A stretch of 64,000 nucleotides of DNA from Erpobdella octoculata (taxonomy: Eukaryota > Annelida > Clitellata > Hirudinida > Erpobdellidae). Of the stretch, positions 21,212-32,209 are shown piece by piece. Each line of letters starts with the position of its first letter. Within the stretch, counting starts at the first letter, position 1. The notes under the pieces were generated by a model. That model was not told where the DNA came from. It did not search any database and was given only the letters and a program-made list of their open reading frames with translations. Location: positions 24,531,663 to 24,595,662 of the forward strand of contig OZ022242.1 of assembly GCA_963978895.1 (NCBI GenBank), written 5' to 3'. Position numbers and translations under genes: made by a program.

Positions 21212-23746
21212 TTGGATGATTATGAAACCGTAAAACAATTTTTGTTAGATGAATTTAGAATAAGTCCGATAAAGCTGCGTGAACATTTCTACACTATAAA
21301 GAAACAAGCTAATGAAACTTATCAACTATTTGCTTCAAAGCTAAGAAATTCGTTAATGTATTATCTCCAAAGCCGGAACATAAAGAATGAATTTGACAAA
21401 CTGGTAAACTTATTGATTGCTGATCGTATGAAGGAATTATTACCACGTGGGGGTTTGAACTACATTCTATCTCAAGAACAGGAAGGATGGTTGAGTTTTG
21501 ATCAGCTTGCCAAATCAGCCGACAACTTTACGGCCTCTCACGAAAGAGATGAATTTACAAGAAAAGAACCCAAACCAAGAACAGAGTACAGTTACCCAAG
21601 AAACGATAACCGACCGGTTCGACAAATGATGGAGAGAGCAATCGATCACAGGCCGATTCGTCAAACATTGGACAAGGCAAAAGATGAAGCAATGAAAAGG
21701 GGTCTCTGTTTTACCTGCCAAGGTCGAGGACATTTGGCAAAGAACTGTCCAAACAGAAATGCTGCCAAGATATCATCATGTTCAGTTATTAGTCAAGCAA
21801 ATAGAAACGTAATCGAACAATCGAATGATAAACAAGAACATTGCGTCAAGGCGAACGAAATTTTCAAAAGATCTTTCGTCCAAGTGAAAATAGAGAGTCT
21901 GGAACCGCAATCAGCACTTATTGATGGAGGAGCGGAAATCTGCTGCATCCACACCAATCTCGTCGAACCATTAGATGTGCCGGTACAAAAACAAATTGCT
22001 ATATCAGGGTTTAAGGGTGAATCAACAGTGGTAGACGTGGTATGTTTGAAAATAAAGCCGGGTGATGAAGACGAAAACCGTTTAGTAAACATTAGTCCTA
22101 TGGTCAAGGTATGGTTTGCTGTGGTGCCGGACTTGAATGAAATGGTTATCTTAACACCTTCGGTAGTGGAACTTCTTGACAGTATGAAGACCTACAATGT
22201 TCTCTCAAGCGAATCAACAGTAATTTCAAATAAAGTTGAGAACGAAGACCAGAGTAACAGTGAGCAGGAATTCTGTGAAGTCGCAGCAATAGTGGATGTG
22301 AACAAGGAGTTTACCGACATCAAGACCCCGCTGGTTGAAAAGGTTAATAGGACGGCCGACGTGAGTGAACTGATAGCTGAACAAAGGAATTGCCAATCTC
22401 TTCTAAAGTACTGGGAGCTAGCAGAAAGGGACAAAAAGGGTTTTTACATTGAAGATGGCCTACTTCACCACAAGAAAAGCTTATATGGATCTCATGAAAC
22501 CCAAAACCTTAATAGGGATGCCGAGGAAACAATCGCATGGATGATCGAGAAAGACACATTGTTGTCATCTGATGATTACGGTAGAGACCTTCCCTCAGTC
22601 CAAGCGCGTCAACGCAAGCATGAAACTCTAGAAAGGGATCTCAGAGCTGTTGAAGTAAAAGTGAAAACATTACAAGAAGAAGCGGCCAGACTTACAGAAG
22701 TTCACACAGATCAGAGTGACTACATCACTGGGAAGCAATCAGACATATTGAACAACTGGCAGCGATTAATTGAGAAGGCCTCCAACAGAAAAAACAATTT
22801 GATTTCGTCATATTACCTTCACCGATTCCTGTCTGATTACAGAGACTTGATTAGTTGGACTTCCGATACCAAGGCTATCATTTCTGCTGATGAGCTTGCA
22901 AAGGATGTGGCTGGTGCTGAAGTTTTGTTGGAGAAACATCAGGAACACAAGGGGGAGATTGATACTAGAGAAGATAGCTTCAGAAGCACTGCTGAAGCTG
23001 GTCAGAAGCTGTTGGATTCAAATCATCCAGCAGTGCAAAAAGTTAAGGAGAAGCTTGTGACTCTTGCCAATGAAAAGACTGGTTTGCTGGAGTTGTGGGA
23101 AGTGAAAAGAATTTTGTATGAGCAATGCATGGATCTTCAGCTATTCTACAGAGATACGGGACAAGCCGACGCATGGATGACCAAGCAAGAGGCGTTCTTG
23201 GCTAACGATGACTGGGGAGACTCACTGGATTTGGTTGGGGCACTGACCAAGAAGCATGATGATTTTGAAAAGTCACTTGCTGCCCAGAAGGAGAAGATAA
23301 AAGCTTTCGATGATTTCGCTGGAAAACTGGTTGAAAGTGGACATTGCGCTGCCGATGTTGTGAAGAATAGAAGAGATGCGCTGCTTGAGAGAAGAAATCT
23401 TCTCAATGCAAAAGCCAAGGCTCGTCGTCTGGCTCTGAAAGAATTATTCAAAAACCAGATGTTCGAAAGAGATTATGACAAAACTAAAATCTGGATCAAT
23501 GAAAAACTCAAAGCTGCATCGGATGAAGGATATCTTGACCCTACTAGCTTGCAAAGAGAGTTGCAGAAACATGAAAATTTTGCATCAGAATTGCATGCCA
23601 ACCAAGCTCGAATTGAATCAATAACCAAATCTGGAGAGGAACTCATCGCAGAAGATTATTATAATAAGGAACATATCAGAGAACGTCTGGGTGATATTAT
23701 TGGATGGAGGCAGAGCCTTGTTGATCGGAGTGATAGAAAAGGATAA
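21212..23746 (+). CDS. gag C-terminus, protease-like region and spectrin repeats (fusion)
   Basis: One open frame of 844 codons with no ATG needed at its start. It opens with the rest of the capsid domain (DDYETVKQFLLDEF), then a CCHC knuckle CFTCQGRGHLAKNC (about residues 170-183). A retropepsin-like stretch ALIDGGAEICCIH follows (codon for D at 21923), where the usual D-S/T-G is D-G-G. A short segment ending DGLLHHKKSLYG resembles the region before the integrase zinc finger in Gypsy-like elements. At about 22490 it turns into alpha-spectrin (SHETQNLNRDAEETIAW, and later LQLFYRDTGQADAWM and EDYYNKEHIRERLGD). The frame ends at a TAA (23744), after which the spectrin match continues in the same frame. 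Confidence 0.85.
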   Translation: MDDYETVKQFLLDEFRISPIKLREHFYTIKKQANETYQLFASKLRNSLMYYLQSRNIKNEFDKLVNLLIADRMKELLPRGGLNYILSQEQEGWLSFDQLAKSADNFTASHERDEFTRKEPKPRTEYSYPRNDNRPVRQMMERAIDHRPIRQTLDKAKDEAMKRGLCFTCQGRGHLAKNCPNRNAAKISSCSVISQANRNVIEQSNDKQEHCVKANEIFKRSFVQVKIESLEPQSALIDGGAEICCIHTNLVEPLDVPVQKQIAISGFKGESTVVDVVCLKIKPGDEDENRLVNISPMVKVWFAVVPDLNEMVILTPSVVELLDSMKTYNVLSSESTVISNKVENEDQSNSEQEFCEVAAIVDVNKEFTDIKTPLVEKVNRTADVSELIAEQRNCQSLLKYWELAERDKKGFYIEDGLLHHKKSLYGSHETQNLNRDAEETIAWMIEKDTLLSSDDYGRDLPSVQARQRKHETLERDLRAVEVKVKTLQEEAARLTEVHTDQSDYITGKQSDILNNWQRLIEKASNRKNNLISSYYLHRFLSDYRDLISWTSDTKAIISADELAKDVAGAEVLLEKHQEHKGEIDTREDSFRSTAEAGQKLLDSNHPAVQKVKEKLVTLANEKTGLLELWEVKRILYEQCMDLQLFYRDTGQADAWMTKQEAFLANDDWGDSLDLVGALTKKHDDFEKSLAAQKEKIKAFDDFAGKLVESGHCAADVVKNRRDALLERRNLLNAKAKARRLALKELFKNQMFERDYDKTKIWINEKLKAASDEGYLDPTSLQRELQKHENFASELHANQARIESITKSGEELIAEDYYNKEHIRERLGDIIGWRQSLVDRSDRKG

Positions 23747-24140
23747 AAATTGAAAGAAGCAAATGACCAACAGCAGTTCAATAGAAATGTTGAAGATGTA
23801 GAAGTTTGGTTAGGTGACATCGAAGGACAGCTGACATCTGAAGATTATGGAAAGGACCTCACAAGTGTTCAGAACCTGCAGAAGAAGCATGCCCTTTTGG
23901 AGGCCGATGTTGCAGCAAGACAGGACAGAATCGATGGAATAAAACAAGCAGCTGAGCAATTCGTCGAGACGGGACACTTTGATGCCGATAATATCAAGGC
24001 CAAACAGTTGCAACTTGCAGAGAGTTATGTTGCTCTTCAGAAGCCCATGCAGTTGAGAAAATTGAAGTTAAAAGACGCACTCAAGTTGCAGCAGTTTTTC
24101 AGAGATAGCGAAGACGAAGAAGACTGGATGAGAGAAAAAG
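22490..24140 (+). other. captured alpha-spectrin cDNA, about five spectrin repeats
   Basis: Roughly 550 residues of triple-helical spectrin repeats of about 106 residues each, with the landmarks LSSDDYGRDLPSVQ, KHDDFEKSLAAQ, YLDPTSLQRELQKHENF and LTSEDYGKDLTSVQNLQKKH. These are typical of animal alpha-spectrin and not of any transposon protein. There is no intron in 1.65 kb, so the source was a spliced mRNA. The left junction is in frame with the element's own ORF. On the right, spectrin stops after DWMREK and a different frame resembling the element's own ORF end begins. Confidence 0.9.
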
Positions 24141-24247
24141 GAACGCGATCGCCAACTTCGTCTCACGCGCTACTGACGATGAACCAAGAATCAACGTCGG
24201 TGTCTCGATTCATCTGGAACCCAGGACGGACGATGAAGACAAGGTGA
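23750..24247 (+). pseudogene. continuation of spectrin repeats after a stop
   Basis: In the same frame as the preceding ORF, separated only by the TAA at 23744-23746. Spectrin similarity (QQQFNRNVEDVEVWLGDIEG, LEADVAARQDRIDGIKQAAE) runs to about 24140. The last 35 codons are not spectrin. In another frame there the sequence reads RINVGVSIHLEPRTDDEDKV and ends in TAA just before the polypurine tract, probably the remains of the element's original ORF end. Confidence 0.75.
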
Positions 24248-24277
24248 GCCGATAACGAAGAATCCGTTATCGTCTTT

Positions 24278-24290
24278 GAGAAGGGAGGTA
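24278..24290 (+). other. polypurine tract
   Basis: GAGAAGGGAGGTA directly before the 3' LTR, the primer site for plus-strand synthesis. Confidence 0.75.
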
Positions 24291-25107
24291 TGTCACGGTT
24301 GTCTCCATCGTCGATTGTAATTTCTTTTGTGAATAACTTTATTGCGCGGACTAGGCGAAAGCGCGATGAAAAACGCCGACTAGAGAGGTAGCGTCGGTTC
24401 GCTTATTAATCAAACTTGCTCGTTTTTGGTGTGCTTTTAGTTCTAGCGTCTTTCCTATTAAGTTTTTGATAATAATTTTTAGTACGTTGTATAGATATTG
24501 TGTAGTCCTTTATTTGTACCTAATTTTATCGATTTCGGATGAGTATTAAATAAGTTGTAGCGTGAAATGTAACATATTTTAAGCACACTTTCTTGTAAAT
24601 TTGTTGAGTGCTGACGTAAGCGCTTTCGTTCTGCGTTGTGATTGGCTCGTTAAGTAATTATCATAACTCCTTTTGACTAAGTGTCGTTTCTAGCCATTTG
24701 TATCGTCGCTAATGTAAAACTTTTTAGTATATCAAATTATAAAACGAATTATCTGTTTGGAAAAGGAGTTTAGTTTAATATTATTACTTCGTTGCGGTGA
24801 TCTTGATGTATATTGCCTTTGTAAACTTTTGTGTGTCAAACGGTCACGTGGGGTTAGTTAAACGGTCACGTGGAATTCAGGCTGCATTCGGATTGGTGGT
24901 TTTTGTGGATTGAAATTGACACGTGTGCTAGGCTATATAAGGAAATTTTGCGTTTGGAATTTTAGTTCTCTTCTTCGTGCGATTTTGAGAGGTGAAGCTC
25001 TGTCCGATTAGTGTCGTTTGTGTTATATTAATAAAAACTAAACCTTGTTTAGTTTATCTCAGTTGTTTCGTCGTCAGGCATCAATACCCGAGCAGAATCC
25101 CGTCACA
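24291..25107 (+). repeat. 3' LTR
   Basis: 817 bp, TGTCACGG to CCGTCACA, with two U3 repeats, TATA box (24934-24940) and AATAAAAACT-type polyadenylation region near 25030. Nearly identical to the two halves of the 5' LTR. Confidence 0.93.
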
Positions 25108-25112
25108 CTGGA

Positions 25113-25449
25113 TTTAAAAGATAAGTTGCTAAAAATCAAATATAAAGTTTATATTATAAAGCACCGATAGCAAAGCTGTCGTATCCTAAGTTCGGAAGAG
25201 AATGAGCTCTATGAAATCCAAACAAAGGTATCCGGTGGCACCATAGATATCTATGGGCGGCACCAAACAACACACATATTTATTTAATTTAATATTTATA
25301 TTTAAAACCTTTAAAACTTAAGAAAAATTTTTTGTATAATTTAACTATAAATTAATTTATTTTTATTTTGTAGAACAAAAATTTATTTCACCTTACTACC
25401 GCTGACCAAAACGTTTTTTGTCCATAAAACATCAACGAAAAAACAAATT
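25113..25449. other. non-coding, nothing recognised
   Basis: Unique AT-rich sequence between the LTR element and a microsatellite. Confidence 0.5.
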
Positions 25450-25508
25450 TACATATATACATATATACATACATACATACATACATACATACATACATAC
25501 ATACAAAC

Positions 25509-25602
<94 letters not shown>
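25450..25602. repeat. (TACA)n then (TA)n
   Basis: TACA units to about 25508, then a pure TA array. Confidence 0.95.
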
Positions 25603-25606
<4 letters not shown>

Positions 25607-25742
25607 CCCGCTCGCTGACCCGCTCCACTCCGCTCATTTTGTGACGGATTTCAAAAAATTTTCTTTATATTTGATTCCCCTTGACTCTCAAGGTTGTGTG
25701 AAAATTTCATTACGATCGGATGAATGGTGTAGCAATGCATAA

Positions 25743-25748
<6 letters not shown>
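25603..25748 (+). mobile_element. Helitron-like family, conserved 140-bp end
   Basis: GTTCCCGCTCGCTGACCCGC starts at the TA array. It continues through CTCATTTTGTGACGGATTTC and GGTTGTGTGAAAATTTCATT to TGAATGGTGTAGCAATGCAT, then TA repeats again. The same block occurs at 4915-5040 in this orientation and reversed at 31826-31947 and 34976-35117. Confidence 0.7.
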
Positions 25749-25985
<237 letters not shown>

Positions 25986-26204
25986 ACTTATCCCTCAGAC
26001 GGAGACTGTGACGATTGGCAGGCGTGGTTTTTCTGTGGCTGGTCCTGTGTCCTGGAATAGCCTTCCCCCTGCTCTGAAGGATCCAACGATGCCTTTTAGT
26101 GTCTTTCTTGAACGGCTCAAGACATATTGGTTTTATTCCACTTAATTGTGCAGTGCGCTTTTGTGACTTTTATTTTGTAAAAAAGCGCTATATAAAAAAC
26201 CTGT
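25986..26204 (+). mobile_element. CR1/L2-type LINE 3' end (fragment)
   Basis: The frame through 26145 reads [20 protein letters not shown] and [13 protein letters not shown], the usual last residues of CR1/L2-type LINE ORF2 proteins, then a stop. The short 3' region has AAAAAGCGCTATATAAAA, a typical tail hairpin for these LINEs. The element is truncated on the left by the TA array and ends in TA repeats at 26205. Confidence 0.75.
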
Positions 26205-26545
<341 letters not shown>

Positions 26546-26549
26546 ATAA

Positions 26550-28200
26550 ATATAACAAACGTTTTTTTATAACACTGTTCACTAAAATCCAAAACATTTT
26601 TGGTGAAGTCGTTTGCCGCACTTGGCACACATATAAAAAGTGTTTTTACCACAATTTTCTAATTTACAGCGACATTCTGTTTTTACCTTTTCCAGATTGT
26701 TGCCTTGGCCATCATAGCGAATGTCTGGTAGAACATTTCTTGCTACAGCAACCCGATTGTTGCTGAAACTTCCCTGCAGCAAACATCTGGCAACATACCA
26801 AAGAAATTCAAGTTGATCCATTGTGCCCCCAACTTCTACGTGCACTCTCCATGCAGCAACTACGCATATGTTGAGAGCGTGCGTGTAGAAACAGTACCAC
26901 CATTTTTTACCCCGCATGTTAGGCCTATATTCGCTAAGAAATCTATCCAATAGATCGACGCAACACATTGTTTTATTGTATGAATCAATCATGAGCGGGC
27001 AATTCACCTGGATATGCTTTCTGTCAGTCCGGGAGTAACGTTTCTTGGAGACGGTTGGTGTAACACCTAGATAGTTTGAAGCTACAGAAGCCGGTTTACT
27101 ATCTTTCCACAAAACCACGACGAGGTTTCCATTACCTTTATAATCAAATGTTCCACGCTGTTCTTTTTTCATTGCCGAAGACTTCATCAACGTACAGTTT
27201 CGCAGACGATTTTCTCGTATTGTTCGGTAGCAGAAAAACCTTTGTTTTTGAATAGAGTTAGAAGCTCCAGAGATGTGAAAAAATTGTCAAAAGTAACAGT
27301 GTGACATTAAAGCTGCTTTACAACTGCCAACAACTGCTGAACCACGGAGCTCCCTAAACTTTTACCTGGTTGACAGTGACCTGAATCCTTGCCTGTATAT
27401 AAAATGATTTGAAAAGGAAAACAGGATGATGACGCTAGTATCCAAAACTTATAACCAAACTTTACTGGTTTGTTTCTCATGTACATTTTAGAAGAATGTC
27501 TTCCAAAGTAAGGCAGCATCTGTTCGTCAACACTCAGGTTTTCAAGAAACACGCCAAATTGCAACAGCCTCGTGTTCAACAAACCATAGAATAGACTCAT
27601 TTTTGCTGCTATGTCTCCTTTGAGCAAATTGGCGTTGTCAGCCATGTGCAAGTTTTGTTTTATTGCTTCAAACCGGTGTCGAGGCATTGTGTTAGACACG
27701 ATGGAAACCCTGATGTCTTCATCCGTAGACCAGTAAAGACGCTGCCGCGGGATTGAATGATAACCGCTGAAAAGTTGAATACCGGCAAACTGAGCCATCT
27801 CGTTTTCTGTTATTTTAAAAACGTGGTTGTTCCGCTTTGCAGCATATCGTTTTGTTTTTTTCCACCAGGTATAAATTCATTTCTTCAGTATGGAACAATT
27901 TGAACAGCTCATAGGGATTTTTTCGAGCAAGGCGCTACTGTGGTGTTTCAGACTTGTTTTTGATTGTTTTTCGAGTGGCGATTCAAACGATTCTTTCTTG
28001 CTCCAAATACCTTTCAATTGTTTTCGGCGTTTTGGTTGCCTGACCTCCATTTCTTCCTCCAAAGAACCAACACGGTCTAATCCCATGTCATCATTTGTAT
28101 AATCCACTTCTACATGCCCGGGCACATCACAAGGAATATCATTTCCTTCTTCATTTTCTTTTTCATCAGTCACGTTTCCTGATGCGTCGGGTGGAAGAAT
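26550..28200 (-). pseudogene. piggyBac transposase, decayed
   Basis: Minus-strand reading order: an acidic N-terminal part (28173-27877), the catalytic region (27798-27307) with LSVDEQMLPYFGRHSSKMYM and KPVKFGYKFWIL, the stretch VTFDNFFTSLELL (about 27303-27260) in a shifted frame, and the C-terminal part (27190-26582) with NCPLMIDSYNKTMCCVDLLD and RGKKWWYCFYTHALNICVVAAWR. A terminal cysteine-rich finger ends it (CKLENCG, CAKCGKRLHQKC). These are the piggyBac DDE domain and its zinc-binding tail; all three acidic catalytic positions can still be traced. At least two frameshifts lie between the pieces. Its terminal repeats and TTAA target sites were not located. Confidence 0.8.
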
Positions 28201-28207
28201 TACGAGA

Positions 28208-31140
28208 TTACCAGAACCAAGAAGTCATTTTGAAACCGTCAAGCAACTGTAACAAGATGAGAAACTGTCTTTCAAACTCCAGAACTTGAGCATGTAGTAA
28301 CTGTAGTATCCACCAAACCGCCAGATTCCGAGACCAAAATAAACATTCCGGAACTTTGAGCGATGCCACCACTTTCACAAAACGAGAAACACCACAACCC
28401 ATAATGCCAGGAAACATTGTTTCGATTATTTTCTCAACGCTAGCAACTTTCCTTCCATTGCAAACAACCGAAACTTTCGCCGGCAGCCATAACGCGACTT
28501 CGTCCCTGAACTTGTAAACAAAGGAGGAGCTAACACTGGTAGGGAAGCCAAAAATGGCTGTTTAAATTTATTATCTTGTTTTTCATTCCTTTGCATCCAT
28601 ATCCAAAATGAAGCTGTTTCTGCTCTTTCAGCTATTTTCTTGATAGCTTGAGTTTTTTTCCGACCCGACATTCCGAGAGCCACAAGCAATTTGACGAGTG
28701 AGCAACCGGCTAAACCCTTGGCGCCTACTTCAACTAGAAAAATCTCGACTCTATATCCCGCACGCTCCAAATCTTGGGCAAGGATTCTGTGACGTTCTTC
28801 CTTCAAGATATTTGAGGCTTCCATGTTCCTTTCCCATGGCACTGTTAGTTCGATGAACAGCAACGTCCTGGCCACACTGGAAAAAATGAAAATGTCCGGT
28901 CTCAATCCGCTGCTGCAAACCTATTCCGGAAAGCAGTTTTCATCTTTTAAGTCTGCTGATATCCTCCAGTCATTTGCGGCATCAAGCAACGATTCTCTTC
29001 TCGTACTTGCCTTTCTGCGGCCCAAATGCTGCAAGCCTTCTCTCAAGAAATAAACTTTTTCTCTGGGGCCCAACTGCATCGAATTGGCTAGTCTGCAGTT
29101 TTCCTTGATAATGCCCAGTATCTCTCTTAGAACCTCATTGTGGCGCCATGTGTATCTTCCCTTTGCCAAAGCATACGGACAACACGAGAGAATATGAATC
29201 ACAGTTTCTGTTTTCTCACACAGCTTGCAGGCTTCATTTTCAAACTTTCCCCACTTAACTAAGTTCGAAGCTGTCGGCAGTTGATCATACATCGCTCTAA
29301 TCAAGAAAGAAAAGCGGATGGGCGAGTAACGTCACAAATCATTCCATGTCATCGAATGTTGAACTGCCGCCTCCCATCTAGTTCAATCGCCCTGTTGCGA
29401 CATCTGAGCACCTAACTGCACCCTTTCCAACTCCACTGCTCGCCTTCTGTCTTGAATAATCAGGTTTGTCCTTTCCTGCGACAAGGCCTTAGACCACCAC
29501 ACATGATGGAACCAACCCAGACCGAGCCGTCACGGTTGCACTGCTCCGAGCTTTTCAGACCATTGCAAAGATTATTTGGTTTCACGGATGTCCCTCCCTG
29601 CAGTCCAGCCTTTTCCCGATCCAACTGCTGCGCCCACATTCACGATACATCGGTCAGAAGAGTTGTCCAGCATCAACTCTGTCCGTATCTTGCTAATCTT
29701 GTACTCTTCTACTAGGGACTTGAATGGAAGTGCTAACTTAGCTGTCTTACTATATAGAGCTAAAGTTGTAAACGCCGGTGGAAGTCCTAACCATTTCCGA
29801 ATACAGCAGTTCATTTTCTTTTTCATTCACTCCACGTGAGATAAACAAATCTCATAGATAGTTAATGGCCATAGCAACCTCGGTATCAAAACAAACTGTA
29901 CCAGCCATACCTTGAACTTTTCCTGCAGCTTGGTTGAATTGATTTTCCTCAGGTCCTCAATCAAGCCCTGCAGAACGATATTGCTCTGATTCACATCATT
30001 CATAGAGACGTTGTACCATCTTCCTAAGCTTTTCACAGGCTCTTGCTGGATTGTTGGGATCTCGCAACAAGCCACCGAGAATGAGACAAAACCATCAATC
30101 TCTCCATGTCGCAAAGAAAGACTTCTCGATTTGGTTGGCTTGAACTTCATTCCACACCAGGACAACAAGTCGTTGAAATTTTGAAGAATACAACGCATTT
30201 CGCCGCAGTGATTTAAGATAACAGTAGTGTCGTCCATGAAGGTTTTTATCGACGGCATGAAAATTCCTTTTCCCAAGTAAACATCCTGAACCCGAAATGA
30301 AGTCGAACCAAGCAATAATTGCATAGCCAGTACAAATAGGATGGGAGAAATTGAACACCCCATAGCAATTCCGACCCGCAAGTTGAACCACTCTGTGGAG
30401 CACGTCAATGTTAACAGACGTAGCCTAAAACGGCGAAAATACTGTTGTACTCATTATGAATTGCAAAATCCGTGAACCTCTTGGCCAAAACAGCGAAAAA
30501 TATTTTTCCCTCCACGTTCAAAAGTTTGATTGGTCGGAATTGGTTGATATTGACCGAATCTTTTTCTTTGAGGATGAAAACTCCCTCCGCCTTCTGCCAT
30601 TCCCTATCTACGCATCTAGATCGCCATGCAATCTTTAAACGGTTGTAGAGCAGCTTTTGCACGCCTGGACATCTCTTGTATAAAAAATATGGAAAGCCGT
30701 TGGGATCTGGGGCAGATTTGTTCTTCGTTTTTTTAGAAACTGAGATACTTCATTCATCTTTATCTCTCCACCGTCGAAAGCCACTATCGGCAACTGTACC
30801 CCGGGAAAATCGGTTCTTTCCGGCAGCTCTAAATCGCCAAGAGGATCTTTGAGCGCCAAACGGAAGTGATCATCTAATTCTTGTTTTGTTGCTCGAAGAG
30901 TGCCAGATTTTGGTGGATCCAGCAAACCTTTTCCGAAGCAAAATGGATTTTCCATGAATTTGCATCTGGCTTTCTTTTGCTCACTTTTCTTTTTCCGGAG
31001 TCTTTCTGCAACCCTGAGAGCCCGGAGCCGATTCTTTACATCCCGACACAGTTTAGACAGACCAATTTTTTCGATCCCCTCTGCGATTCTCCTTTAATTT
31101 TTCAATTTCTCTCTGCCGTCTGGATACCGCTGCATGCGTG
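28208..31140 (-). pseudogene. restriction-endonuclease-type LINE (R2-like), decayed
   Basis: Minus-strand order: N-terminal linker KFMENPFCFGKGLLDPP (about 30970-30900), early RT motifs (30662-30411: INQFRPIKLLNVEGKIF), RT core (30408-29827) with GIAMGCSISPILFVLAM and FMDD, the thumb region (29826-29572) with MNCCIRKWLGLP and SLVEEYKISK, and a CCHC knuckle CKLCEKTETVIHILSCC (29304-28921). At the end is a PD-(D/E)XK endonuclease (28905-28426) with RPDIFIFS, IELTVPWE and VEVGAKG. This domain order is that of LINEs with a restriction-like endonuclease (R2, NeSL, Hero group). Frameshifts separate the pieces and no terminal duplication was found. Such proteins nick DNA and prime reverse transcription at the nick. 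Confidence 0.82.
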
Positions 31141-31317
31141 AGAACCGGGGTTTTCTGGACCACAGCAAATGAATAATACATTTTTTGTAGATAATTTCTG
31201 AGAAAGTTGTCATATCGAGTTGTGGATTCTCTCTCAACTGGGCTTTCAGTAATCTCGTCAACTCAAAGTCTAATGTTGACCAAGCTGAAGTGTCAATTGC
31301 TTTCGAAAATTTAATTC

Positions 31318-31825
31318 TTATGTATGTATGTATGTATGTATATATGTTTGTATGTATGTATGTATGTATGTATGTATGTATGTATGTATGTATGTATGTA
31401 TGTATGTATGTATGTATGTATGTATGTATGTATGTATGTATGTATGTATGTATGTATGTATGTATGTATGTATGTATGTATGTATGTATGTATGTATGTA
31501 TGTATGTATGTATGTATGTATGTATGTATGTATGTATGTATGTATGTATGTATGTATGTATGTATGTATGTATGTATGTATGTATGTATGTATGTATGTA
31601 TGTATGTATGTATGTATGTATGTATGTATGTATGTATGTATGTATGTATGTATGTATGTATGTATGTATGTATGTATGTATGTATGTATGTATGTATGTA
31701 TGTATGTATGTATGTATGTATGTATGTATGTATGTATGTATGTATGTATGTATGTATGTATGTATGTATGTATGTATGTATGTATGTATGCATGCATGTA
31801 TGTATGTATATATGTATGTTATTTA
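31318..31825. repeat. (TATG)n microsatellite, about 500 bp
   Basis: Nearly perfect TATG array with a few changes at both ends. Long open frames here (repeated MYVC or YIHT) are artefacts of the repeat. Confidence 0.98.
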
Positions 31826-32060
<235 letters not shown>

Positions 32061-32209
32061 GAATGTGACTTTTTAATGCTCGGTTATAATTATCATTTAC
32101 GTAAACCTTATGATCAACTACACAAACAAACCGATGAATGTGACTTTTTAATGCTCGGTTATAATTATCATTTACGTAAACCTTATGATCAACTACACAA
32201 ACAAACCGA
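32061..32209 (+). repeat. 75-bp in-frame tandem duplication in PLE ORF
   Basis: The unit starting GAATGTGACTTTTTAATGCT occurs at 32061-32135 and again at 32136-32209, essentially identical. It repeats 25 residues ([18 protein letters not shown] and following) without shifting the frame. Confidence 0.93.

Larger units (their letters stand above)
17692..25107 (+). mobile_element. LTR retrotransposon carrying alpha-spectrin sequence
   Basis: Flanked by the 5-bp duplication CTGGA (17687-17691 and 25108-25112). The order is 5' LTR (17692-20142, interrupted), primer-binding site, gag (20401-), a protease-like region, a stretch like the N-terminal end of an integrase, about 1650 bp of alpha-spectrin coding sequence, a polypurine tract and the 3' LTR (24291-25107). 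Reverse transcriptase, RNase H and integrase core are absent, so the element could only move with enzymes supplied by a relative. The LTRs differ by a handful of substitutions and one repeat unit, suggesting a fairly recent insertion. A solo LTR of the same family is at 38154-38994. Confidence 0.9.

Noticed and set aside
21181..21230. Programmed frameshift between gag parts
   Set aside because: No convincing slippery heptamer or downstream structure was seen; a simple indel in a decaying copy is the simpler reading.
22490..24140. This being the host's own alpha-spectrin gene
   Set aside because: It lies between two LTRs with a shared target duplication, has no introns, is in frame with gag/protease, and covers only about five repeats.
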